Origin: Anaeramoeba flamelloides
Lineage: Eukaryota; Metamonada; Anaeramoebidae
DNA: 64,000 bases
Assembly: GCA_027625915.1 (NCBI GenBank)
Contig: JANTQA010000008.1
Span: forward strand, 7,796,501-7,860,500
Reading direction: 5' to 3'
Part shown: positions 21,801-34,261 of the stretch, piece by piece
Layout: each line of letters opens with the position of its first letter
How positions within the stretch are numbered: the stretch's first letter is position 1
Translations under genes and position numbers: made by a program
Notes under the pieces: generated by a model
Database searches by the model: none
What the model saw: the letters and a program-made list of their open reading frames with translations, nothing else
What the model was told of the DNA's origin: nothing

Positions 21801-23007
21801 AAAACTTAATGGCGGTTTTCTTGAAATTTTCTGTTACAAAAAGAAAATCCATTTGATTTTCCAATAAAAAAAAATTCAAGAAAAACTAATGAAGGCTTTG
21901 CAGAATTCAAGAGAATTGGGTACAATCCTGAATTCTCTTCATTCTTTCCAACACTATAAAAACTATAAAGAAAGTGTATAATTTTTTAGTTTGGTCATAT
22001 AAAAAGATACAATTATTTTTTTATTATATTATTTTAATATTTTTCTTTTCTCTTTTTTTTTATTATTATTTTGGATAAATTTTTAATAATTACACACTTC
22101 TCCCAATGAATCAAAAAAATAAATTAGATTTATGTTTTCATATTTTCCGGATTCATTCTAAAATCCATTTTAACACTTTTATACTTTTCTTTTAAATATA
22201 ACTTAAATTTATACGTTACAAAAAAGGACCAAGCCAGGATGTATTAATCCGATTGGGTGCAAAATATGGCCCACCGATGAAAAATGGCGAATATTGGAGA
22301 TTTGTGACACCAAGTAAGCATTAAACCCCGAGTTAATTTTCAAATTATAATTTTAGATTCTTAAGAATTTATTTTATTAACTTTCTAAAAAATAAACAAC
22401 CATATCAAATAAAAATTTCTTTAAAAAAATAAAAAAAAACTTAGTTTTTTTACATGTTGGGATTTTCCATTTTATAATGAATATCGTTTTTCAATGGAAA
22501 GTTGGCACAGAATTAGAGAAATTTACTGGAACAAAACGAATGGCAATTCTTTACATATTCTCAGGTATTGGGGGTAATTTGATGTCTGTAGTTTTTTTAC
22601 CAGATCTTGTATCTGTTGGTGCATCTTCTTCCTTATATGGACTAGTGGGTGTTTTGATAATTGATTTATTTCAAAATTGGAAAACAATCCCAAATCCAAA
22701 AAAAGAACTTTTGAAATTATCAATCATGATATTCGTTAGTCTAGGAATCGGGTTGTTGCCCGCCATTGATAATTTTGCTCACGTTGGTGGTATGATTTTT
22801 GGAATGCTAATAGGAATTATTTTGTTGCCCAATATTGAATTTGGCTTTGCTCGAAAATTTTTAGTATTAATTTCAATTATTCTTACATTATTACTCTATT
22901 TCGTAGGGATTTATTTCTTTTATAAAGATGTGGATGCAGATGGTTGGTGCCCATACTGCGTTTATTTGAATTGCCTCCCCTTTAAAGATTGGTGCGATGA
23001 TTTTTAA
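18831..23007 (+). CDS. Rhomboid-family intramembrane serine protease, three exons
   Basis: Exons 18831-19548, 22227-22313 and 22445-23007 join in phase to 455 codons, with GTAAGT and GTAAGC donors. Residues 1 to about 205 are a charged Ser/Glu/Lys-rich cytosolic region. Then come a first membrane segment, the L1-loop signature (GEYWRF.TP), and the core: His 272, His 277 and Asn 281 (HxxxxHxxxN), GAS329S with the catalytic Ser, and AH380VGG with the catalytic His. All active-site residues are present, so an active protease that cleaves membrane proteins within the bilayer is expected. After the last membrane segment a Cys-rich tail (CPYC.YLNCLP..DWC) resembles the tail I recall from plant secretase-type rhomboids. 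The second exon carries most of the L1 signature and is only 87 bp. Odd: intron 1 is 2678 bp and holds a transposon-like repeat; the usual glycine after the catalytic Ser is Ser. Confidence 0.93.
19755..20735 (+). repeat. Family B element, most complete copy, inside rhomboid intron 1
   Basis: The left end (AAGTGGTTTCACAAACCC...) and the inverted right end (AGTGGCGTAACTAACCCATG) match each other and the terminus of the copy at 7743. Interior blocks follow in the same order as in the partial copies. Nearly 1 kb, no transposase frame seen. It sits wholly within the intron on the sense strand. Confidence 0.65.
21540..21930. repeat. Repeats related to the 9160-9910 array, in rhomboid intron 1
   Basis: Units like TGATTTTCCAAATATACAGA followed by AAACCGAGAAAGTTAA match the array at 9160-9910, and GAATTCAAGAGAATTGGGTA occurs at the end. 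This is a second insertion in the same intron. Confidence 0.5.
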
Positions 23008-23083
23008 AACACTAGTAGACAACAAATAAAATATCCAAATATTGAAGTTGTTATTTCATCTCTCAACCTTTCTATTACATATA

Positions 23084-23117
<34 letters not shown>

Positions 23118-24390
23118 TTAATTGTTTATAATTTATTTTTTTTTAATACAAAATAAATTAAATTTTTTCAACAAAATCTCTTTTTTTTTTATGAAGTTTT
23201 TGTTTTACTACTTCTTATACTTTTCCGATTCTTTATCTGATTTTTCTTTTTTTTTTTTTTTTTTTTTTTTTTCTTTTGTTTTTTTTTGGCAAAAGAGCAT
23301 TGATGAAAAAATTAAAAAGATCTTAGAAAATACCAATCAAGATTAAGAAAAATGAGACTATGTAATGTCTTTTAAATTCAGATTTAATTTATTTGCCAAA
23401 TACCTTCGTGTGATCCTTTTTTTAAAAAAAAGTTCAGGGATAAATAAATTTTAATGTTAAATTCAAAAATTGTGACTCACTTCTTTTCAATTTTTGATTT
23501 TATTTTTATTTGATTGTAAAATTTTCAATTCTTTCTATTTTAATAATGACTTTAAAGTGAATTAATGATCAGATTTGATTATTAGTTGTTCTTGAATATA
23601 AAACAATCTATTTATTTCTTCAATTTATTATTTAGAGTTTGTTTACAATTTTTAAATATTATTACAGAAGGTATGCTAGATTCCATTAAGATTGTATCTT
23701 TTTTTTTCTTTGAGTTAATGCTGTTATTGTCACTTGAAGATCATTAATCATTTTTTCCCATTTATCTTGAAGATAACATTCTTAGTTAATTTCTCAGTTA
23801 AAAAAAAAAAAGGAAAATAAAAAATAAAAAAAGAATAATTCAAATATTTCGAAAATTATATATAATCTGATAGAAAGTTAATGTTGATATTCGTTTTATT
23901 ACTTTAAACGAATTATATATTTTAAATTTATCTTTATCTTACAACTCTAAAGTCAAATGTATCTTGGTTTAATTGCTTAAACAATAAACATACTCTGATA
24001 TTAGTTCAATATTCTAAAAATAAAATCTGTAGATCATAATCTTTTACTAATTTCTTATTGTTTTTTTTCTTTATATTTTTTTTTTTTTGAATTTTTTTCA
24101 TTTTTTTGGTTTTTTTTTGAAAAAACTTGATTTGAAAAAGAAAATAAATTTTGAAACCACAAATTAACTAACACAAAATGAGAGTCATGTTATACCTTTT
24201 ACCTTAAATAAATTTAAACTAACAAAATAATATTATAAAGAATGTCAATTTCATAAAAACCTTATTTGATATTTTTTATATATTTTTTTGACAATTTCAA
24301 ACGACCAAAACAAGGAACACATTTTATGAACTCTTTTATGATATTTTACAGTTTATTGAAAACTTTCATAACAATTTTATCTTTTTTATA
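23008..24390. other. Noncoding interval, simple repeats
   Basis: 3' flank of the rhomboid gene. It contains an ATT trinucleotide tract (about 23,085-23,116), long T runs near 23,250-23,290, and otherwise unremarkable AT-rich sequence. Confidence 0.45.
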
Positions 24391-24582
24391 GAGTCAATTC
24401 TAGTTATAAGGTATAAAATTTGAACCGGATCTAAGATATAAAAAAATCTCAAATCCAGAAATGTTTTTTAGGATTCTTTTTTACAATTTAATTTATTCGA
24501 ATTTGAAAAATATGTCTTAATTTGAAATTTTTTTGTAACACAAATTCAGTTTAAGTTAGTACTTTAAAAGTTGAACTGATTG
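24391..24582. repeat. TA-flanked CAGT-end MITE (family C), copy 2
   Basis: Left GAGTCAATTCTAGTTATAAG, right inverted CAATCAGTTCAACTTTTAAAG, with TA on both sides. Inner subterminal AAATCTCAAAT matches the AAATTAAG/AATTTGAGA words of the other copies. Confidence 0.7.
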
Positions 24583-25056
24583 TAATTTATATTTTTATAT
24601 GATACACCATTAAGATTGAGGTTTTATTAAATTCTTGGGTATGGCTGAAATATATGTACTATTAAAATATCCAAAATTGTTTAAAAAGATTAATTGATTT
24701 ACTTTTAGATAATTTTGACTTTTTTATTAGTAATAAATTACTTTAATTAAATATATGAAAGTTTCTTAATCACATTTTTATATATTTTTTAATTTTACAA
24801 AAATTTGTGATTTGTTTTCATCTTTTTAATAGTTTTAAAAAATCTTCACAAAGACATCTAATCTTGTCTAAATTTCCAATATAGGGGCGAAATTAACTCT
24901 GCTTTTTATTACTTAACAAATAATTTCCCCACTTATCAGCTTTTTCGTTTTTTTTTTATTGGGATTAGTTGTATCTTCTTTTTTTCAAAAACTATTTCAA
25001 TTTTTTTTTTCATTTTTTGGGACTGTTTTGTTTAGAATATTTTAAAAATTCATATA

Positions 25057-25200
25057 CTGCCTTTCCACATTAAGGCACAAAATTTGTCATTTTTTGCTTT
25101 ACAATTTATTTTACGAGACTATTAATTTTGTGCCTTAATTTAAGATTTTTTTTGTGCCTAAAATTTCATAACAGTTTGTGCCTTAAAGTGGAACTGACTG
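25057..25200. repeat. TA-flanked CAGT-end MITE (family C), copy 3
   Basis: The shortest intact-looking copy (144 bp): left CTGCCTTTCCACATTAAGGC, right inverted CAGTCAGTTCCACTTTAAGG, both followed by CACAAA. TA on both sides; the right TA is the start of a (TA)n tract to about 25,222. Confidence 0.85.
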
Positions 25201-25469
25201 TATATATATATATATATATATAATTACTGTTATAATTTATACGTAATGTTCCTTTTTAATTTTATATTTTACAAATTTACAAATAGTAATACTTTTATTC
25301 AGAAAATTATTTTGAAAAGATAATAAAAAACGTTTCCCACTTTTTTGGAAATAATATCTCTAAGGATAAAACTTCTAGTTTATAAAATATATTTCAAAAA
25401 TTTGTCACTACTGCATTAGGTAATAATTATAATATATATATAAAGAGTATTCAGATACAAGAAAATTTA

Positions 25470-26000
25470 ATTCTGTAATATGATTCAAAATTCAATTATT
25501 AAATTATTCTAAATATATAAAACGACTGTTATTTTAAAAATTAATAAAATTAAATCAAGAATCAAAAAAAGTGAATGGTAATTAACAAATCAATATTACG
25601 AATTTTTTTTATTGAAACTTCAATGAAAGAAAGTTAAAAAGAAGGTTTTTTTGGTAAAATTAGATAATTTCTAAAAGATAATATATCTACTTCATTTTTA
25701 CCAAATTTTAATTATAATTCCGAAATCTTTCTTTTTTTATCACATGATTTTAAGCAAAAAAAAAGAATTGAAAAAAAAAATTAAAAAAAAAAAAAAAATC
25801 AAAAAAACAAAAGAAAAACACAACTTTGAAAAAGAAAAATAAAATTTACTAATGCAAAACTAAAATTTGCAAAATTAGAAAAAATGTTTCTTACCTGAAA
25901 AATTGAAAATTTCTTTTGAGAAGAATATTGGATAAAACCAAAAAAAAATGATTTCCACATTATAAAGTGAGTAAAAATTTCAAAAAAATAATTTATTTTT
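25470..26000. repeat. Dispersed noncoding segment, partner at 60,880-61,400
   Basis: Shared words in the same order: ATTCTAAATATATAAAA, TTAAATCAA, AATATTAC, and near the end ATTGAAAATTT...GGAGAAGAA/GAGAAGAATA followed by GGATAAAACC. Diverged, direct orientation, A-rich middle. Not coding; origin unknown. Confidence 0.5.
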
Positions 26001-26377
26001 CAAATTAAAAATTGTTCTCTTAATAATTTCTTCTAAATTGTAATTTTCCAGGCAATTACACAATTTATAAAATGAATCTATTTTATATTTGAAAATTTTA
26101 ATCAAGGAATATATTTTTTAAATTATAGTGGTAACTTTTTCAAAGTTTTTGATTGGATTAATGTTGTTTTAAAAAATAAATTAAACAACAAATAAAAAAA
26201 AAAAAGAAAATTCAAATAATTATTGAGAATAATGATTTATTTCTTTGATTGTAAGATGAAATAACTATTTTAATCTTGGAAAAAAAAAAAAAATATTTTT
26301 TAGATTTAATTTTATGAATACAGAAAAAAGTTAGCTAATTAAAGGAAAACAAGCCCAGTGATTAATCAATATTTAAA

Positions 26378-29300
26378 TTAATAAAACAAAAAAACAAATA
26401 AAAGAATCAATATATTGAAATGAAATATAATTTTTGAGACTGAAGAAGCTGTATCATCGTCGTCGTCATCATTAGTATCAGTGTTGTCATGATCTTGATC
26501 ATATTCAAATGCTCCGATATCATAATTATCACCAACCTTTGTAGCTGTATCGGGCCATTCGGAATTTATTTCAATTGCTTTATCAATGCAAGGACTAGCT
26601 TCCTTGAGGTAATAATCAAACTTATCATAGGTTCCCTTTTTAACAAATAATGGATCAGTTTCCATTCCATTATTTTCCCATCCTGAATTTTTACCATCTG
26701 TAGAATCTAAAGCTTCGGCAAGTGTTTCGTAATCACCAGAAGTTGAGTAAGTATTATAATATTTGAACAGATTTGCTTTTTGATTTTCAGTGCTTACATA
26801 ATAAACATTTCCATCCCAATCGACATTTTTTGATTTTAATCCTAAATAAGACATGATTGTGAGGGTATCCATTGATTCAGTGTAAAAAATATTATTATAG
26901 AAATAATAATTGTCAACTGCCTGTTCAGAGTGTGGACCATCAAAAAGTCCTGCTGTTGAGTATACTGTGTTATGATAAAAATAAACATCCTTTCCACTCT
27001 CACTATAACCATGAGTTAACTTGACAGATCCTGGATGCGAAACGGAGTCTCCATCCCGATTATATTTAATAGTCATGTCTGTAATTATTAAATTCCTATA
27101 GACATAAAGTGGCCCAATGCCTGGTGCAAGAGAAATCCCACGTCGAGAATTATAAATGACATTACCATACACTTGAATATCCTTGGAATATAAGTCGCAT
27201 TCGATTGGATCATCAGGAATACCATGGATAATATTGTTTCTTACAATAAGCCTATTATTCAAATCGTCAGTATCCCCGCCTACATTAATCCCATTGAAAT
27301 ATCCACTAACATCTAGATTGGTTAGTAAAGAATTCAAGATAATTTTAATGTTATTTTTTCAAAGAAAAATTTATTTATTAGTTGAGTTTAAATATCATGT
27401 TGTAATTTTATTTGAAAGAATAAATCATTGGAATTATTGATTATTTCCAGGGATTTTATACACAGATGTTTGAGAGAAGATTATTATTTTTTTTTAAATG
27501 TTTCCTATTTAAATTTTGTTAAACCTCAGCCAAGAAAAATAATTTAGCTATAGGTGATTTAAAAAACTGACATTTTGATCAAAGCCCAAGAAAATTTTTA
27601 TCAATGAAATTGAGATCTAAAAAGTAAAAAAATATTTATTCTTTAAGGTTTGAAAAACAGTAATTTTCTCTTTTTCAAAATATAAAAAAAATTTGAAGGG
27701 ATTTCAAATTTGAAATTTTTTTTTAACAAATTGTTTGGGCTTATTTACTAGTATCATAATAACAATTTAAATCATTTTTGTATGAAAAAAATTGATTTTG
27801 AATTTTGAAGGTAAAATTACTTGGTGCCAAAATATCTTGAAAAAAATTTAATTGTGAAAAATCAAATTGTATTTTAAAATAAAATTATGTTTCCGAGGTA
27901 AAATTTGTAAAATGTTTAAAAATTGTAATGATTAAACTATCAATATTAAAATAATACTAATATTTTAGAATCCGTTGAATATATCTTTTTTTTTTTTTGT
28001 TAACCTTAAGAATTATCGGAAAAATGAAAAAAAAACTCTAATTTAATCTTTATTACAATAAATGGTTTTTATAACACAAAGCCAATGATAATAGTAATAA
28101 ACATGTTAAAAAATTGATACAATGTGAGGAAATAAAATCAATTTCAATGTTTTCTTTTTCAGAAAAAATGGAAAAAAAATTTGATTTCTCACTGAAAAAA
28201 ATATTCTTTTCTGGCTTTCTTCATCGATCAGAATTTTTTGGCACTTCGTATAAACAAAAAAAGTAAGTAAAAAATATCTCCAATAACATATTTTAATATT
28301 TTACACTGTTTTTATGGAAGACTGATCCCTTAAAATAATTTTATAATTATTTTTGGAAGAAATAATCAAAAAAAATAATCATAAATAAAAAAAATGGTTG
28401 CTCAAATGGAAAAATATTTTTCAAGTCAGTTTATGTTTGATTTTGAAATAGTCAAAAAATGTCACTTAATTCTTTCCTTTAATTTTAAAAAAAATATGTA
28501 ATATCCAATAGAGAATTTAAAAATTAAAAGAAAATTTTCTTATTCTTAGACAAATTAAAAAAAAAAAACATCACAAGTTTAACTTGAATTTCAATTTTAA
28601 TTAAAAAATATTATATAATATACTTAGTCCCTGTAAATATAAAAAGACTTGGTATTTTGCAGGCATGTATAGTACCAGTTTAAAATGAGTGTAAAATAAT
28701 AAATAAAAAAATTGATTTTTTTCCATTTTTTCCCTGGCTGAATTTTATTTTTATTGGGAAGAAGAGTTAGAAAGGAAAAAGATCAAGTGGTTACTTGCTA
28801 ATACTGTGACAACAAAACATGAAAGTACGAGTAACTTGAAAATAAAAACGAAAAAGCAAAGGTTAAACCTGACCAATGGTTTAAAGCAAATTTGATCAAG
28901 AAAATAAAAAAGTAATCATAACAAATTAAACAACGATCCCCAAATGAACATTCATGATCAATTAGAAATAATTAAATTAAATCAACCAAAAGTATCGTGG
29001 ATGTAATTTTGGGTGCTCTTAATTAAAGATAGAATTTTTTTTTTTTTTTGATTTTTTATCAATTGATTCTTATAAACCCTTTTTAAATTTCAATTTTTTT
29101 TCTTTTTCTTTTTTATTTTTTTATCAATTTTTTCTTTTTCTTTTTTCATTTTTTCTAACTTGATCTTTTGAGATATCACGTGGATTAATCCTGAATGAGA
29201 TCGATTTTTTTTTGTTTTTATTTTTATTAATTATTATTTCTAATTTCATCTCTAAAAAAGCAAAAATATTTAAAAAAAAAAAAAACTTGGAAAATATAAA

Positions 29301-32300
29301 TTTACCATTTCCTTCAATAATTGTATCAGATCCACCTTCAGCACGAATAGCTGATGATTCCATTGATGACGAATCATGATTTTTTACATCTGACCAATAC
29401 CAATTTTCATCTCTTATGTTGATCACCTTATTATTTTGTATTATATTTCGATCACAAGGGTTATCTGTTGTAGATTTGTAAATCTGAAAGGCCCTTGCAG
29501 CCGATCGTGCTGTGATGTCATGGAAAATGTTATCACAACTGTATTCAAATGTAATCATTCTTTTCCCTCCGTTTTGTATTGTTAAATCAGAAATATCAAT
29601 CCAATGTGATTTATAAAGTTTAAACACTTTGTAACAAGAAATGAAAAGAGCCACTTCATTTGGATCTTGATCATCATTCAATTTGATATGTAAAATATCG
29701 TTATCTGTGTCCCAATAGATTCCCTGCCCGGCATAAAATTCTTTCATCTCATCTTCTGTACCATAAGTAAAGAGACGAAGGTGATCTTCAAAGCTTCCAA
29801 ATGTCTTCATCAATTAAATTAATGTGTATTTATATTAATATAAAAGGTATTAAGATAAAATTGGATCAAAATTTAATTACACTCAGTTTTTTTTTATATT
29901 ATTGGAGTTGGTTAGTTAATTCAGGAGAATTAATAAAATTCAAGAAAAAACAATAAATAATTTTCAAAATGTTTTTTATATTTTTGTTGATTCAATTCAA
30001 AATCACAATGAATTGAATTAAGGGTTTTTTTTTTTTCTTTTTGAAGAATGGTAAATTGTTTTATAGAGGAATTTAATCGAATTTTGACAAGAATTTGATA
30101 AAATTAAATTTACTCTTATAAACTAGTTGATTAAGTGAAAAAAATATAACAATTCTGAAAAAAATTGTCAAATGGATCATAATTGTAAAACGGTCAGTAA
30201 AAGTTCTCATTTTCGAATATTTTTTAATGTCTTTTTTTGTCTGTTTTAAAACAAAAACCCAGTTCAAAAATTAGATTGATTATTAGAATCAAAATAAAAT
30301 CCAAAACAACATATTACAGCCAAAATTTAAGTATGTTCAATTTCCCCTAATTTTGAATTTAATTGTAAAACCTTAGTAAAAGTGAATTTTTTTGATTTTT
30401 TATTGCTATGCTTTTTCTATTTAATGTGAGAGTGGCTTTAAGATTTTAACAATGGGGTGTTAATCCAGTTTGAGTAATTTCAGTTTCATAAATATTCATT
30501 TATCAGCAAAGAATTGGTAATTAAGGGAGTAGTATTTTTTTAAAATAAAATGAAATCTTGTAGAGATCTTGAAAAAAGTTTTTTTTGTAATTTGTGTTTG
30601 GACTTATGAAATAGATGAGTTAACCCCATTTAAACAATTTATTAATTTGAGTCTCTTTTTTGAAATTCAAAATTTGCATGTTTTCAATATAAAACGAAAA
30701 AAAGTATCCTATTATTTTTATTGGCAATTAAGTTAATTCTTGAAAATGGGAAAACGTATTTTTCATTTTATGTTGGAAAGTATTGATTTCGATTGAAAAT
30801 TTTTTATTTTGTGTTTCTTTTTAATTATTAATATTTCAATTCAAATCTTCACCAATAAAATTAATTGTGGTATTGGTAGTTAAATAAATGAATATTTGAT
30901 AGAAGACTTAGCAAAAGTTTGAAAATTAAATTGAGATCTATTATGCATAAAATTTTTTTTCTTTTAATGTTTCAAAATAGTTGTTTTCTGGGTTTCAAAA
31001 AATGAAAAAAAATTGCAAAAAAATTTTTTTAATGAATTGTTTGGTCTTATTCACAAGAGTCCTTATAACAATTCAATTCATTTTTGTAAAAAAAAAATGA
31101 TTTTGAATTTTGAGGATAAAATTACTTTATTCCCAAATATCTTCAAGAAAATTCTATTTTGAAAAATCTAATTTTATCTTGAAACAAAAACAAAATTTAT
31201 GAGTAAAAATTTTTAAATGACTTTAAAACTTTAATGATTATAACCACGATTCTAAAAAATACAATTATTTTCCAATCAGTTGAATAATTCAATTTTTTGG
31301 TTAATAAAAAGTTTTATCGCAAAAAAGAAAAAAACTTTTTATATTAATATTTCTGGTAAAAAAGACTTGTTGTTGTATAATAATGATGGAAATGGTAACA
31401 AATGGTGTAAAAATTTTTTATAATGTGAGAAATAAGATGAATTTAAAAATTTTCTTTTTCAGAAAAAATGAAAAAAAAAAAATTGATCTAACAAAAAAAA
31501 TATTCTTTTTTGTGGTTTCTTTGTTGATCAGAATTTTTTGACACTTGGCATATACAAAATTTATAAGTAGATGATATCACCAACAACATATTTAAAAATT
31601 TTTTCTTGTTTTCTTAGAAGACTGATCCCTTAATAATAATTGAAAAATTTTCCATTTCAATCTTTTATAATAAAAACCAATTTTACAATTTTTTTCAACT
31701 TGAAAATTTTTTTCCAGGTTGGTAATAATTATTACTATTTATGATCACCAAAATAATATTTTTGTATATTTGTTGACATTTCCCTAACAAAAAAAATGTA
31801 AATTGAGATCTTTCATGCGTTTTTTCGAATTGGTCATATTTAAATTAATAAAAATTGACAGTCAAAATAAAAAAAAAAAAATGCTTTTAAAAAGAGATAA
31901 TTTTGTTCTGATGAGATACAATGCTATTATATTTAGGTGTGTATTGTTGGTGGAAGTTTTTGAGAATATTACCATCTTGCAATTGGCCTCTCTCTCGCGA
32001 TAATGATCATTGTAATTTGAAGCAATCGATTTATTTGTTTAGTTCTTTTTTTATTGTATATATGTAGAACACTCTATTGGGCGAACTAAGTTTCCTCAAA
32101 GTGAAATGAAAGAGATTTCAGAATTGGAAAAAAGATAAATAACCGGAATTTTATCTCGTTTAATTTTCAAACACTAATAATCAAAATTTCGAACAATCAT
32201 AATTTGGATCTTCTTTTTTATAAAGTTGTGATCTGTGGTTTTGGAGATCCTCAAAAATTGTCGATTTTTTTAACAAATTTTTAATAATTGATCAACCAAA

Positions 32301-33865
32301 GAAAAAAATCCTTTCTCTAAATGGTATTATTACAAAAACTTTTACGGTTAATTGTATTATAAAAAGAACAAAATTTTCATTCCACTTTCGAAAAAAAATT
32401 ACTCCCCAAGATTTAAAATAAATCATCAAAGACCCCTATTCTAAAAGGGAAATTAATAATTAAAGCTAATTTTTAGAATTAAAAATTTGAAAGGTTACTT
32501 AATTTTGAAAATCTTTTTTTTTGAAAATTGAATGTAAATTGTGTTCCATTTATTTTGAAACAAATAGTATTGTGTTGAATCCTTCATTTTGTATTTATTT
32601 ATTTATTTTTTCTTTTATTAAATGATCTTATTTTTCCTTTTCAGGTTCTATTAAGGTTTACCAATTAAAAACGTTTTAAACTTTTGTTCCTGTTTCACTT
32701 TTTTTCTTGGGTATATTAGCAAATTTCAAAATTGATCAAATTGAAGTTTTTCATATTTTTGAAGAGTTTATTGATTATTATCATTGTACGGAAGTTTTTA
32801 ATGGTTTTTTAAGGGCTGTGTGTGTGGGGGGGGGCAAAAAAGATTCTTTTGTGATTGGTAGTATTTTATTACTTAAATTGTAGAATATTCAAAATTTTGA
32901 AATCATCAAGATTAAATATTTTTAAAACTTTATTCGAAACCCAATTTTAACGACAAAAGTTAAGTGTAAATTTTTTTCCCGTTAAAACAAGTTTCAAAAG
33001 TCTAATTGGTCTCTTAATTATTTTTTTTTCAGAATCCTAATCAAAATTTTCTAGCATATCATCCAAACACACAAACATACCATACAAACCACCCAAACTG
33101 ACTCTAGCATGCTCTAACCTGCCTTAAACTACCTTAAACTACCCGTAAAGGTTTTTTTTAAATACCTACAATCAATATATTTCAATGGAATAGACTATTT
33201 TGAAAAAAATGAGAAATTTGACCAAATTTGAAATTTACTAATTTTCCCTTTTTTCCCAAATGGTAATTCTCTTTTCTCTTTATTTTTATTTTTCGATCAA
33301 ACTAATAAAGCAACTCTTGTTCTGGTTTCGAAATAGGGAATACAGAAATTGTATAACAAAAACTTACATCTGTGTAGCTACCACAATTATAGGATGAAAT
33401 ATCTGTTTGGTAGTAACCGCTGCCAAGTGAAGAGCTGCTCCATTGGTTGTTCTGTGTCTTCGTTAGTGGCTCAAAGCTTCCGTCGATGATCACATTTTCA
33501 CCATCTTTTATGCAGAAATTATTCGGTTATTCAATTATCCAATCCAAAAAGAGAATAAAAAGAAAGTTTTGAATAGAAACTGGAAACAAAAAACGAGTAC
33601 AAGTTTTTAATTTAATAACACTACCTTTTGCTTTAACTATGATTGGGTTTTCTTCTGTTCCTTGAACTGACTCAATTGAAACAGTTTCATAGTATGTCCC
33701 ACCTGAAATTATGACCTGTTCCCCTGGATTGCTAAGTTCTTCAAACGCTTCTTGAATTGTACCATACGTGCCAATCGTATTTCCATCGGCGCCTATCAAT
33801 TCAACAGATCCACAAGAAATTACGAGAAGAATTGTCAAAAAGACAAAGAAAGTTTTTAAAAGCAT
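26378..33865 (-). CDS. Secreted, probably GPI-anchored, right-handed parallel beta-helix protein, four exons
   Basis: Minus-strand exons 33865-33625, 33504-33368, 29804-29306 and 27312-26378 join in phase to 603 codons (introns 120, 3563 and 1993 bp). The N-terminus is a signal peptide (MLLKTFFVFLTILLVISCGS). Next comes a start typical of parallel beta-helix enzymes (YGTIQEAFEELSNPGEQVII, then GGTYYETVSI and VIIDGS), with PbH1-type coils through exons 3 and 4 (IDISDLTIQNG, NIIQNNKVINIRD, NRLIVRNNIIHG, IQVYGNVIYNS). Such proteins bind or cleave polysaccharides (lyases, glycosidases, adhesins); no catalytic residues can be assigned. After an Asp-rich stretch the C-terminus is a small-residue site plus a hydrophobic tail with no basic end, as in GPI signals. 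The closest wording I know is bacterial; transfer is inference. The exon 1 donor is GTAGTG. Confidence 0.85.
27560..28335. repeat. Duplicated intron segment, copy in intron 3 of the beta-helix gene
   Basis: Collinear with 30,895-31,640 in intron 2 of the same gene, same orientation. Matching anchors include AAATTGAGATCTA, GAATTGTTT-type words, TTTTGTA...TTGATTTTGAATTTTGA, ATTTTCTTTTTCAGAAAAAATG, GATCAGAATTTTTTG.CACTT and GAAGACTGATCCCTTAA at the right end. Roughly three quarters of positions look alike by eye. Confidence 0.7.
30895..31640. repeat. Duplicated intron segment, copy in intron 2 of the beta-helix gene
   Basis: Partner of 27,560-28,335, with the same anchors in the same order, ending in GAAGACTGATCCCTTAA. 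It lies about 3.3 kb away across exon 3. It could be a segmental duplication that included the exon boundary region, or two insertions of one element. Confidence 0.7.
32340..32600 (+). repeat. Dispersed repeat, partner at 18,185-18,470, in beta-helix intron 2
   Basis: Shares TACGGTTAATTG, the CATCAAAGACCCC...ATTCTAAAA block, GAAATTAATAATTAA and CATTTATTTTGAAACAAATA with the partner, in the same order. Confidence 0.55.
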
Positions 33866-34261
33866 TTTGAGTAAAAATTGAAAAAAAATAATTTCTTTTT
33901 TAGTCAAGTTTTCAAATTGCCACTTTTTCAGACGTTGTATTGCTTTTTTTAAATATAGTCCATTTTGTTTATCTCCTTTGGTTTTTTTTTTTGGCATAAA
34001 ATTTGGGAAAACAGATTTTGAGGACAATTCTTTTGTAATAAAATTTAATTTTAAACTTTTTCTCATTTAAAAAGGTAATTTAACTTCGAGACTTTTATTT
34101 CTGTTATTTCAAACAAAAGGTAAGTAGGGAGTATCCTTTTACAAAAAAAATAGATAAAAAGGTGTGATTGTCAACAACGTTTTATTTTTATAAAAATGTA
34201 AATTTTAATCACTTGTAGGAGCTATTGGTGTTAATTGGGAAAAAAAATATTGTTAGACAGA

